Positions 33,762-40,301 of a stretch of DNA of 64,000 nucleotides are shown here, in pieces. Position 1 is the first letter of the stretch; each line of letters starts with the position of its first letter. The position numbers were made by a program, and so were the translations under genes. A model generated the notes under the pieces. The model was not told where the DNA came from. It did not search any database and saw only the letters and a list, made by a program, of their open reading frames with translations. The DNA comes from a virus: the IMG/VR virus record IMGVR_UViG_3300029893_000004, positions 18,096 through 82,095 of that record; one strand, 5' to 3'.

Positions 33762-34081
33762 GTGATGACCTCGCGCATGGCCGCTGCCACGTCGCGCTTG
33801 AGCTGAATCACCCGGTCGTGCAGTTGCCGCGCCGCCTCCTCGGGCCTCGAGCACCACGACGTCTCGACGTGGAAGCCCGGCAGCGACGCGACGCCCTTCC
33901 AGCCGACCGCCTCGCCGTCGGCTGACTCGACGTCCAGCGTCACGCCCGGGCCGTCGTAGGTCCAGGCGTCGCAGTCGGCGTCGAACACGAGCTGTGCGCG
34001 CCCGACGCGCAGAACGTCCGGGTCGTCGGCCGGGCGGCCGTCGCGCAGATCCTTGACCTTGGGTCGCTTGGCGCTTGTCAC
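33758..34081 (-). CDS. Hypothetical protein
   Basis: 107 aa from a GTG at 34081 (TSAKRPKVKDLRDGRPADD). Middle is beta-rich (AQLVFDADCDAWTYDGPGVT), end helical (ARQLHDRVIQLKRDVAAAMR). Sits between two DNA-binding genes and is coupled to both. Family not recognised. Confidence 0.55.
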   Translation of the reverse strand: MTSAKRPKVKDLRDGRPADDPDVLRVGRAQLVFDADCDAWTYDGPGVTLDVESADGEAVGWKGVASLPGFHVETSWCSRPEEAARQLHDRVIQLKRDVAAAMREVIT

Positions 34082-34365
34082 AGTGCGTTCTTCCCGCGGT
34101 CGTGCCGCGTCGTGCCGAGCTTGCGCAGGCGCTGCGCGACGGCCGCCTGAGTCATGCCAGCCTCGTTCGCGATCTGCGGCTGAGTCGCGCCGTTCCGGTA
34201 CGCCTCCGCCATGGCCTCGCTCACCGCGCGGCTCTCGGGCGTCTCCGTCCGGCCCTTGCGCAGCCGGCCCGTGATGCGCGCCGGGTCGTCGCCGGTCAGC
34301 TTGGCGATCTTCTCGACAGTCAGGCCGCCAGCGATGGCGGCCCGGATGATGGGGGCTGGGATCAT
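34078..34365 (-). CDS. Double helix-turn-helix protein
   Basis: 95 aa from ATG 34365. Two HTH-like units are visible: AAIAGGLTVEKIAKLTGDDP then ARITGRLRKG, and RNGATQPQIANEAGMTQAAV then AQRLRKLG. Likely a small transcription factor or recombination accessory protein. It lies at the start of the 33.4-34.4 kb coupled group. Confidence 0.62.
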   Translation of the reverse strand: MIPAPIIRAAIAGGLTVEKIAKLTGDDPARITGRLRKGRTETPESRAVSEAMAEAYRNGATQPQIANEAGMTQAAVAQRLRKLGTTRHDRGKNAL

Positions 34366-34376
34366 GGGGGCCTCCT

Positions 34377-34664
34377 TCACCGTGCGTGGGCCTTGGGAAA
34401 CCGGCAGCCGTCCGCGAACGGCTGGACCCAGCCGGCGGAGCACTCGAGCGGCGGCGTGATGACCTCGCCCTTCGGCGTCTCCAACGACAGGTTGCAACTC
34501 GCGTAGCCGTCCCCGTCGCTGTCCGAGCCCTGGCACGCGACGTTGACGATCTTGTGCCCCGGGTAGTTGGCCGCGGCGTACTCCCGCGCCAGTCCCTCGG
34601 CCTTCTCGACGTTGGCGCAACCGGCCAGCGCGAGCGCCGCGATGATGAGCGTGATGTGTCTCAT
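34377..34664 (-). CDS. Small lipoprotein
   Basis: 95 aa. Signal and lipobox: MRHITLIIAALALAGC, so Cys16 should be lipidated. The mature part has four Cys (ACQGSDSDGDGYASC; LECSAGW; DGCRFP), implying two disulfides in the periplasm. It may be an outer-membrane spanin-like or superinfection-exclusion protein; neither is proven. Followed by a membrane-protein gene. Confidence 0.65.
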   Translation of the reverse strand: MRHITLIIAALALAGCANVEKAEGLAREYAAANYPGHKIVNVACQGSDSDGDGYASCNLSLETPKGEVITPPLECSAGWVQPFADGCRFPKAHAR

Positions 34665-34673
34665 GGGGTCCTC

Positions 34674-34868
34674 CTACCAGCGCCGCGCGGCGCCGAAGCC
34701 GACGAAGATGCCGATGATCAGCAGCACCACCGCGACGCTGATCCACAGCGGCGAGAGCACCCACCACCACGACCAGTCGATGACGCTGCCGAGCTTGAGC
34801 CCGATGAACAGGATCGTCAGCAGTCCCGCGAAACCCACGCCGCCGCTGCTCCCGCTGCTCTGTGCCAT
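34674..34868 (-). CDS. Two-helix membrane protein (Fragile-X-F-like)
   Basis: 64 aa with two membrane helices: FAGLLTILFIGLKLGSVIDW and LWISVAVVLLIIGIFVGFG, joined by SWWWVLSP. The IDWSWWWVLSPLW motif is typical of a widespread small phage membrane family annotated under that name. Role unknown; possibly lysis or membrane-associated. Confidence 0.65.
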   Translation of the reverse strand: MAQSSGSSGGVGFAGLLTILFIGLKLGSVIDWSWWWVLSPLWISVAVVLLIIGIFVGFGAARRW

Positions 34869-34963
34869 TGCCTACCTCCTCTCTTGAAGCTTCCCGCCCG
34901 ACTGACCCGCGTCCGTAAGACGGGCCCGCCGGACGGGCGCCCGCACCGCGCGGGCGTGACTGG

Positions 34964-35146
34964 TCAGCGCCCGCCGCGCTGGTAGCCGCGCACCTTGGCC
35001 GCCTGGCCGCGCGCGATGTCGAGGTCGTCGCGCTCCACAGCCACGGCGCGGGTGTGCGCAACAGCGATCTGGCGGCACTCGGTCTCGGTCAGCTTCCGAT
35101 CGCCGACGACACTCGGCGGAACGGGGCCGGTGATAAGGCGTCTCAT
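34964..35146 (-). CDS. Small basic protein
   Basis: 60 aa (MRRLITGPVPPSVVGDRKLT). Helical and basic, end GYQRGGR. Overlaps the upstream 52-aa gene by ATGA. The 95 bases after it, up to the membrane-protein gene, hold GC-rich inverted repeats without a T-run. No family recognised. Confidence 0.5.
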   Translation of the reverse strand: MRRLITGPVPPSVVGDRKLTETECRQIAVAHTRAVAVERDDLDIARGQAAKVRGYQRGGR

Positions 35147-35301
35147 GGCCCCACCTCCGCTCGCGCCGCGACTTCGCGCACCGTGGCGCTCAGGTCCCCA
35201 ATGTCGTTACCCAACGAACCCGCCTGAGATCCGTCCGCTGAGATCACGCGGGAGTGCCGTCGAACGCAGCCGGTCGCCGCTGTCCCTGTCCCCGTGCTCA
35301 T
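35143..35301 (-). CDS. Small protein, too short for most callers
   Basis: 52 aa from ATG 35301 (MSTGTGTAATGCVRRHSRVI), ending VREVAARAEVGP. Both ends overlap neighbouring genes by ATGA, the pattern seen throughout this operon, which is the main support. Function unknown. Confidence 0.5.
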   Translation of the reverse strand: MSTGTGTAATGCVRRHSRVISADGSQAGSLGNDIGDLSATVREVAARAEVGP

Positions 35302-35717
35302 GCCTCACTCCCTGCCGCCGGCGCAGCTCGCAGCCATGCGATGCGGTCACGCACCCAACGGTCCAGGTCCTCGCCGCTGTGCGGCAGGTACTGGAACTCG
35401 ATGGTCGTCCGCTCCATCGCGTCCCGCTGCCCCGTGGTGAGCCACACGCGGATGCCGATGTGGGGCAGCACCGCCTGCTTGCTCGCGTCCTTCTCGGCCC
35501 GGTAGTCGATGATGAAGCCGCCCATGAAACTCTCGCAGGAGAAGCCCGCACGGGTGAAGCGCCGCGTGACCTTGGCTGCGAGCAGCTTTCCCAGACGGTT
35601 GTGCTCGCGTCGCGCGTGGTCGAGCGCATCCTTCCGCCGCCGGTACGCCTCCTCGGCTTCGCGGGCCACGGGGACGGGCAGAGCCGCCAGCGCGGCGATG
35701 ATTTCGGCAGTGGTCAT
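35298..35717 (-). CDS. Hypothetical protein
   Basis: 139 aa from ATG 35717. Helical start (MTTAEIIAALAALPVPVARE; RRRKDALDHARREHNRLGKL), then a beta part (IIDYRAEKDASKQAVLPHIG; TIEFQYLPHSGEDLDRW). Coupled to both neighbours. Family not recognised. Confidence 0.6.
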   Translation of the reverse strand: MTTAEIIAALAALPVPVAREAEEAYRRRKDALDHARREHNRLGKLLAAKVTRRFTRAGFSCESFMGGFIIDYRAEKDASKQAVLPHIGIRVWLTTGQRDAMERTTIEFQYLPHSGEDLDRWVRDRIAWLRAAPAAGSEA

Positions 35718-35911
35718 GGCAACGGTCTCCTCTGCATTGGGCAAGGGATCTTGGAGTCGCACAGCCCGCCGCACCCGCAAACGGCGCACGTGGCGTCGCC
35801 GTAGCGGCACTTGTCGAGCGTGCGCTTGTGCGTTTCGCAGTAGATATCCTCGCGGTAGCGCCGGCGGCGGGCGTTGCGCTTACGATCCATCAGCTTGCCT
35901 ACCCAGGGCAT
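35714..35911 (-). CDS. Small Cys-rich basic protein
   Basis: 65 aa from ATG 35911, which overlaps the ATPase stop as TGATG. Basic start (MDRKRNARRRRYREDIYC), then CRYGDATCAVCGCGGLC and CPMQRRPLP. Likely zinc-binding. It returns to the phage's usual G+C after the lower-G+C ATPase gene, so it probably marks the edge of the inserted cargo. Confidence 0.55.
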   Translation of the reverse strand: MPWVGKLMDRKRNARRRRYREDIYCETHKRTLDKCRYGDATCAVCGCGGLCDSKIPCPMQRRPLP

Positions 35912-37380
35912 CAGGCCGTCCCCCACTCGTCTTCCGCGAGGATCTCCGAGCAGAGCACCGTCGCGGCCGTCAATTCCTCGTTCGCGCCACCCGCCTCGAT
36001 GTAGCCTTGGATGCGACGCACCTTCTCGGCGAGGCTTCGGGCGAACCGCCGGGCGTCTTCGAGCGGAGTTGAACCTGCCTCGGCCGCGCGGACCCTGACG
36101 TACGCTCCGTAGCTACCCTGGATCGCTCGGAGCTCGCTCGCTGTGGCTCGAACCTTCGGGGCGAGGGCTGCATCGATCTCTGCGGAGATCCCTTGGATCG
36201 CAGCGTCCATCTCCTTCAGAGTTGCTCCCAAGGCATGCTGCTCGGTGGACATCTGCTCCGCTGCGACACGAAGCTCCACCCGCAAGCGCTGAACCTTGGC
36301 CGCTTCTGCCTGGGCGGCTTCGAGGGTGGACTCGGGCGCGCGCACTTCGGCATGCCGCTGATGTTCGGGTTCAGCTCCACAGTAGTCGCACGATTTTTCG
36401 CCGTACATCTGCAGGAGATAGGCAGACTCCTTCATGGCATCGAGCCGAAGAAGGTCCGACTCATAGTGTGCGTCGAGCAAGGACGCGCGTGCGAGCATCG
36501 CGTCGAGTTCATCCAACCGCCCTCGATGCTCGCGTTGCTGGGTAAGGAACTTGGCCCTCTTGGACTCCGCGGCGCGAAGATCGCTCAACGCCGTGCTCGA
36601 CAGATCGCCCAGTTCACGCAGCTTGGCTTCGAGTTCAGACGCCAGCTCAGGCGTGATGTCCATGCTCTGGAGGAGCTCATCGAGCGCGGCCTGGTCACGC
36701 TCAAGCAGACCCTCGATCGCCTCCTTCCGCCCTGCCAACCGGCCCGCGGACGTTTTCGCATCCTCTGGCTGCACGATGGCGGAATCATCGACACCGGTGA
36801 GCAACATCCGGATCATACTTGCCGCGGCAGTGTTGCCGGTATTCTGGGAACCGTAGAGCGGAGAGCGCTTCGCGATGATTCGCTCTTCATCGACGATCAG
36901 GGCCTTGGACAGGACCCGGAAACTGGCCTCCTGAGTCGTCCCGCTATCGTTCTTGCGGACTCGCCTGCCATCAAGGCCGCACAGGCCAAGCAAGAAGCCG
37001 GAGACAGACTCCTTGGCGTTGGTGGTCTCGCCCAGAACCTCCCACTCGATGTCGGCTCCGAGTGCATCGTCGATCGGCCCGCGAAAGAGCCCGATCTTCC
37101 CACCAACGAGCGCACGCTTCAGGGTGTAGAACTGGCCGTCGGCCGCTTCGATGCACAGATAGGCGACGTCGTACGGTCTTGCCTGCGGGATCTCTTCGGG
37201 AGGGGTGCCGGCGCCCATCACGAAGTCGATGCAGCTCAAGGCGTAGGACTTCCCCGTATCCGACGCCCCCTCGATGACGTTGAGCCCCGACGCGAAGACG
37301 AGACTCCCGGCCACCTGACCAGGGCCACAGAGACGAAGCTCCCGAAGCTCGAAACCGCGGCGAGCGCTCTCGTCTGTCAT
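35911..37380 (-). CDS. Rad50-like ABC ATPase of ABC-3C type, C-terminal lobe missing
   Basis: 489 aa. The N-terminal ATP-binding lobe is intact: GLNVIEGASDTGKSYALSC with Walker A at residues 38-45, then DFVMGAGTPPEEIPQARPYD and ALIVDEERIIAKRSPLYGSQ, both typical of the ABC-3C ATPase family. A coiled coil with a zinc-hook-like CDYCG (residues 331-335) follows. The protein stops after ATVLCSEILAEDEW, before any signature motif, Walker B or switch region; intact relatives run about 130-150 residues longer. Base composition is visibly lower in G+C than neighbours, a sign of transfer. It is coupled by ATGA to the middle-component gene. ATPase activity is unlikely as it stands. Confidence 0.72.
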   Translation of the reverse strand: MTDESARRGFELRELRLCGPGQVAGSLVFASGLNVIEGASDTGKSYALSCIDFVMGAGTPPEEIPQARPYDVAYLCIEAADGQFYTLKRALVGGKIGLFRGPIDDALGADIEWEVLGETTNAKESVSGFLLGLCGLDGRRVRKNDSGTTQEASFRVLSKALIVDEERIIAKRSPLYGSQNTGNTAAASMIRMLLTGVDDSAIVQPEDAKTSAGRLAGRKEAIEGLLERDQAALDELLQSMDITPELASELEAKLRELGDLSSTALSDLRAAESKRAKFLTQQREHRGRLDELDAMLARASLLDAHYESDLLRLDAMKESAYLLQMYGEKSCDYCGAEPEHQRHAEVRAPESTLEAAQAEAAKVQRLRVELRVAAEQMSTEQHALGATLKEMDAAIQGISAEIDAALAPKVRATASELRAIQGSYGAYVRVRAAEAGSTPLEDARRFARSLAEKVRRIQGYIEAGGANEELTAATVLCSEILAEDEWGTA

Positions 37381-37877
37381 GTCGACCTCCCTGAGCCGCG
37401 GTACTCGGCGAACTGCCCACCCCAGCGATCGAGCTCTGTATTGACGTATCGGCTGATCTCGCTGGTCTCCAACTCTCCGAAGCTCGCTGCGATCCAGCTC
37501 GCGCGGCTCCGAAGGGCTTCGACATACTTGCTGCGGAGCGAGTCCAGGAAGCAGCCGCCTCGGTCGGTTGCGCCGTAGCTGAAACCGTTCGCGTCCATCG
37601 TCACGGAGACCAGACCGCGCCTGGCGTACAGGGCAAGGCCAGGCTCCAGCACGGCACGTCGGACGAGCACTTCGGCTCCGCGTTGTGGCACCGCAGGATG
37701 GAGACTCTCCGGGCCACCGTCCACGTCCGCCGAGTGGACCAGAAGGTAGTCGAGCAGAACGAGCCGCTGAAGGTCGTGGCGATGAGGATCGAGCTCGACG
37801 AGGATGCACAGCGAGCGGAGCCCAAGCTCGACTGGCGAGTTGAACACCCAGGATGTCGTGGCGTCCGGCGTGCCCAT
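37377..37877 (-). CDS. ABC-3C system middle component
   Basis: 166 aa from ATG 37877, which overlaps the previous stop as TGATG. The sequence follows ABC-three-component middle-component proteins closely: FNSPVELGLRSLCILVELDP, LQRLVLLDYLLVHSADVDGG, PESLHPAVPQRGAEVLVRRA, FSYGATDRGGCFLDSL, ALRSRASWIAASFG. In those systems this protein bridges the ATPase and an effector-carrying third protein in anti-phage defence. Here the ATPase gene follows at once, but no third component lies upstream. Full length for the family. Confidence 0.75.
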   Translation of the reverse strand: MGTPDATTSWVFNSPVELGLRSLCILVELDPHRHDLQRLVLLDYLLVHSADVDGGPESLHPAVPQRGAEVLVRRAVLEPGLALYARRGLVSVTMDANGFSYGATDRGGCFLDSLRSKYVEALRSRASWIAASFGELETSEISRYVNTELDRWGGQFAEYRGSGRST

Positions 37878-38068
37878 CACGGCACCCACTTGAGCCGAGC
37901 GTTGTCGGCGAGCTGGTGGCAGATGCCTGCCTTGTCCTTGACCCCGAGCACCTGACCGACGCCGCTGGTCCAGCGCACGCGCACGACGCCGCGCCCTGCC
38001 TCCGTCTTGTGCTTGTTCTTGCGCCGGCCCTCGGTGTGACTGCGGCGGCGCAGGATGTTCGTGTTCAC
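37877..38068 (-). CDS. Small basic protein
   Basis: 63 aa from a GTG at 38068 (NTNILRRRSHTEGRRKNKHK). Very basic N-terminus, then VVRVRWTSGVGQVLGVKDKA. May bind nucleic acid. GTGA overlap with the upstream gene and TGATG with the middle-component gene; no sign it is an ABC-3C effector. Confidence 0.5.
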   Translation of the reverse strand: MNTNILRRRSHTEGRRKNKHKTEAGRGVVRVRWTSGVGQVLGVKDKAGICHQLADNARLKWVP

Positions 38069-38214
38069 CGCCCCGCCTCCGCCGTCCGCGCCCCGTCCTG
38101 CAGCCCGCGCTCGTAGCCGTGCTGCCACGCCTCGCCGAGCGCCGCTGCGCTCATCCACACGACGAACCCAATCGCCGCAATCGCGCACGCGGCAGCGGTC
38201 AGGAGTCGGATCAT
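38065..38214 (-). CDS. Small single-helix membrane protein
   Basis: 49 aa from ATG 38214, preceded by GAGGTGACGC. One membrane helix (LLTAAACAIAAIGFVVWMSA) then a polar tail (EAWQHGYERGLQDGARTAEA). First gene after an AT-rich gap (38215-38290) that holds a TTACT...AGTAA inverted repeat and may contain a promoter. Confidence 0.55.
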   Translation of the reverse strand: MIRLLTAAACAIAAIGFVVWMSAAALGEAWQHGYERGLQDGARTAEAGR

Positions 38215-38290
38215 GCGTCACCTCGCTTTACTGACGATAAACTTGACTGGTAGTAATACAACGACCCACACGAACACGCAAGCGAAAAGC

Positions 38291-39655
38291 TCAGGCCGCC
38301 GCGCTTTCCGCAAAACGCCAGCCGGTATCGGCACTTAGCTCCGCCTCGCGCGCTTCACCCACAAGCAGGTTGCCACCAAACAGAGCGCGTCCGTCCTCGA
38401 ACGGCACGATCTGCGGCCAGACGGCGCCGTCGTCGCAGCGGGTGAGCACCATGGCGCCCTGCTGCCAGTCGACGCGCGGCGTCGCGGCCGGCACCACGCC
38501 GTCAATGCGGCAGAGCGTGCCCGGGCTCCCGCTGAAGATGCGCGTGCGGCGCCCGCCCGGGCCGTGCAGCGTGCGCCACGCGAGCTCGCAGCGGTGGATG
38601 TGCCCGTAGACCTCGGAGTGCGTGGCCTCGCCCAGCACGGCGGCGGCCGTCGCGCCCGCGCGCTTGCGTACCGTGTGCCCGTGGTGCACACGCACCTGGT
38701 CCCACAGCCACACCTCGGCGCCGTAGGGCCCGTGGTACTCGACGTCGAGCGCCGCGAGCCCGAGCAGGCGCGGGATGCTCAGGAGCGCCGGCCCGCGCGT
38801 GTCGTCGGCCGGTCGCAGGCCCTCGGCCTCGGGCAGCATGGCGACGATCGCCTTCTCGATCCGGTGCTCGTGGTTGCCCTCCAGGTAGACGATGCGCGCC
38901 CCGGGCGCCGCTGTGCGCAGGCGCCCGATGAACCAGTGCAACTCGATCAGGCTCGCCTGCGTCGTGTACCGGAGCGCGGCGCTGGCCGTGTACTTGGTCG
39001 ACCACGGCGCCAGGTCGAGCATGTCGCCCAGGAGCACGATGATCTCGGGCTGCAGGAGCTGCGCGAGCTGTACGGCCAAGTCGCAGGCGCGCCGGTCGTG
39101 CAGCGGGTCGAGCGTGCCGCGCTCCCGGTCGTGCCGGAACCCGTGCTGACTGTCGGGGACGATGAGCGCCTGTCGCAGCGCCCCGGGCTCGAGGGGCCGC
39201 GCCTCGCGCCGGAGGTGCGCGACCGGCTGCACCGGCTCGAGGCCGGGCGTGCGCTGTTGCAGATGCGCCGTCACCTGCCAGACGCGCCGGTCGCCGCTCA
39301 CCCAGCTATTCGCCTTCCAGCGCTCGACCGCCCAGCGCTCCCGGTCGACGTCCGCGTCGCGCATCAGGTCGTCGAGCGTGTAGGGGCCCTCATCCGTCGC
39401 AGCTCCGGCCGTCGCCCCGTCGTCGGTCTCGCGCAGGGCAGCGGGGGCCGGCGGGGGCGGCTCCTCGGCGTCCTGGGGCACGCGCGGCGGCTTGATGCGC
39501 GTCGTCATCGGGCGGCCGCTCTTCGCGGCCTCGATGCGCCCGCGCAGGGTCGAGCGCGAGACGCCCAGCGCGCGGGCGGCGCTGGCGACGCACCCGTGGT
39601 GCGGCTCGGAGTCGACGAAGCGCAGGAGCGCCTCGCCGGTCAGGGAGTCGGCCAT
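38291..39655 (-). CDS. HTH-calcineurin-like metallophosphoesterase
   Basis: 454 aa from ATG 39655. Residues 1-50 form a Fis-type helix-turn-helix (VASAARALGVSRSTLRGRIE). After a Pro-rich linker the metallophosphoesterase motifs appear in order: LIVPDSQHGFRHD, IIVLLGDMLDLAPW, IVYLEGNHEHR, VHHGH, YGHIHRCE. This fits phage HTH-phosphoesterases that act on DNA ends or nucleotides. Length is normal for the fused type. It sits apart from the replication block, after the polyvalent genes. Confidence 0.85.
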   Translation of the reverse strand: MADSLTGEALLRFVDSEPHHGCVASAARALGVSRSTLRGRIEAAKSGRPMTTRIKPPRVPQDAEEPPPPAPAALRETDDGATAGAATDEGPYTLDDLMRDADVDRERWAVERWKANSWVSGDRRVWQVTAHLQQRTPGLEPVQPVAHLRREARPLEPGALRQALIVPDSQHGFRHDRERGTLDPLHDRRACDLAVQLAQLLQPEIIVLLGDMLDLAPWSTKYTASAALRYTTQASLIELHWFIGRLRTAAPGARIVYLEGNHEHRIEKAIVAMLPEAEGLRPADDTRGPALLSIPRLLGLAALDVEYHGPYGAEVWLWDQVRVHHGHTVRKRAGATAAAVLGEATHSEVYGHIHRCELAWRTLHGPGGRRTRIFSGSPGTLCRIDGVVPAATPRVDWQQGAMVLTRCDDGAVWPQIVPFEDGRALFGGNLLVGEAREAELSADTGWRFAESAAA

Positions 39656-39687
39656 GGGGGGTGTCCTTTGTGGGAGAGGCGGGAGGG

Positions 39688-40248
39688 TCAGGCGGCCGAG
39701 CGCTCGATGCGCTTCAGCTTCTTGTAGTAGCTCGGATCTTCGGCCAGGTGGTCCATCGCGATCTCGCGCGCGATGGCCTCGTCGTCGGTGTGCTCGCGCT
39801 CGTGCGCGATGCCCTCGGCGAGCGCCTCGGGGTCGAAGTCCTCGGGGCACCGGCCGTCCGCCGTGCCGCCGCGGAGCTTCTCGCGCGGGCGCAGCGCCTT
39901 CTCCGTCGCCTTGTCCGCCCGCTCGACGATGGCCCGGGCCCACCGCCAGCCGGCGTCACCGCCCCAGAGGTGCCACGCCTGCCAGCCCTTGCCCTGCTCG
40001 TCCCACGTCTCGCCCTGCTTGTCGGGCTCGTGACGCGGGAAGTAGGCGGCGATGTGCCGGACCTTCGCCAGCGACACCGGGCGGCCGGACGCCAGCAGGC
40101 GAGCCGTTGCGAGGCCGACGGACGTGCCGCCGCGCTCGCTCGGGGGCTTGTCCTTGCGGACCTGCAAGGCGCGCCGGGCGGCGGCCTGGACGGCGAGGGG
40201 CGGGGTGTAGGAGTCGGTGGACTTGTGGAGGTGCAGGACGAGGCGCAT
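39688..40248 (-). CDS. MRLVLHL-type accessory protein with DUF5661-like end
   Basis: 186 aa from ATG 40248. It starts MRLVLHLHKSTDSYTPP, like the starts of the 26.7 and 43.8 kb genes. The middle has VSLAKVRHIAAYFPRHEPDK and WQAWHLWGGDAGWRWA; the end has EREHTDDEAIAREIAMDHLA then EDPSYYKKLKRIE, typical of DUF5661. Such pieces occur as domains of polyvalent proteins, so this may be a split-off domain. Function unknown. Confidence 0.6.
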   Translation of the reverse strand: MRLVLHLHKSTDSYTPPLAVQAAARRALQVRKDKPPSERGGTSVGLATARLLASGRPVSLAKVRHIAAYFPRHEPDKQGETWDEQGKGWQAWHLWGGDAGWRWARAIVERADKATEKALRPREKLRGGTADGRCPEDFDPEALAEGIAHEREHTDDEAIAREIAMDHLAEDPSYYKKLKRIERSAA

Positions 40249-40301
40249 CGGACGCGCGCTCAGCGCCTTCTCCGTGTTGGCCTCAGGGATCTTCGCGCCC
40301 G

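Noticed and set aside
34869-34963. GC-rich inverted repeats as a terminator between small genes
   Set aside because: Stems are possible, but there is no T-run, and the genes on each side look like one operon.
37877-38068. The 63-aa basic protein as the missing ABC-3C effector
   Set aside because: Far too short and without an effector or C-terminal domain pattern; it reads as an ordinary phage gene.
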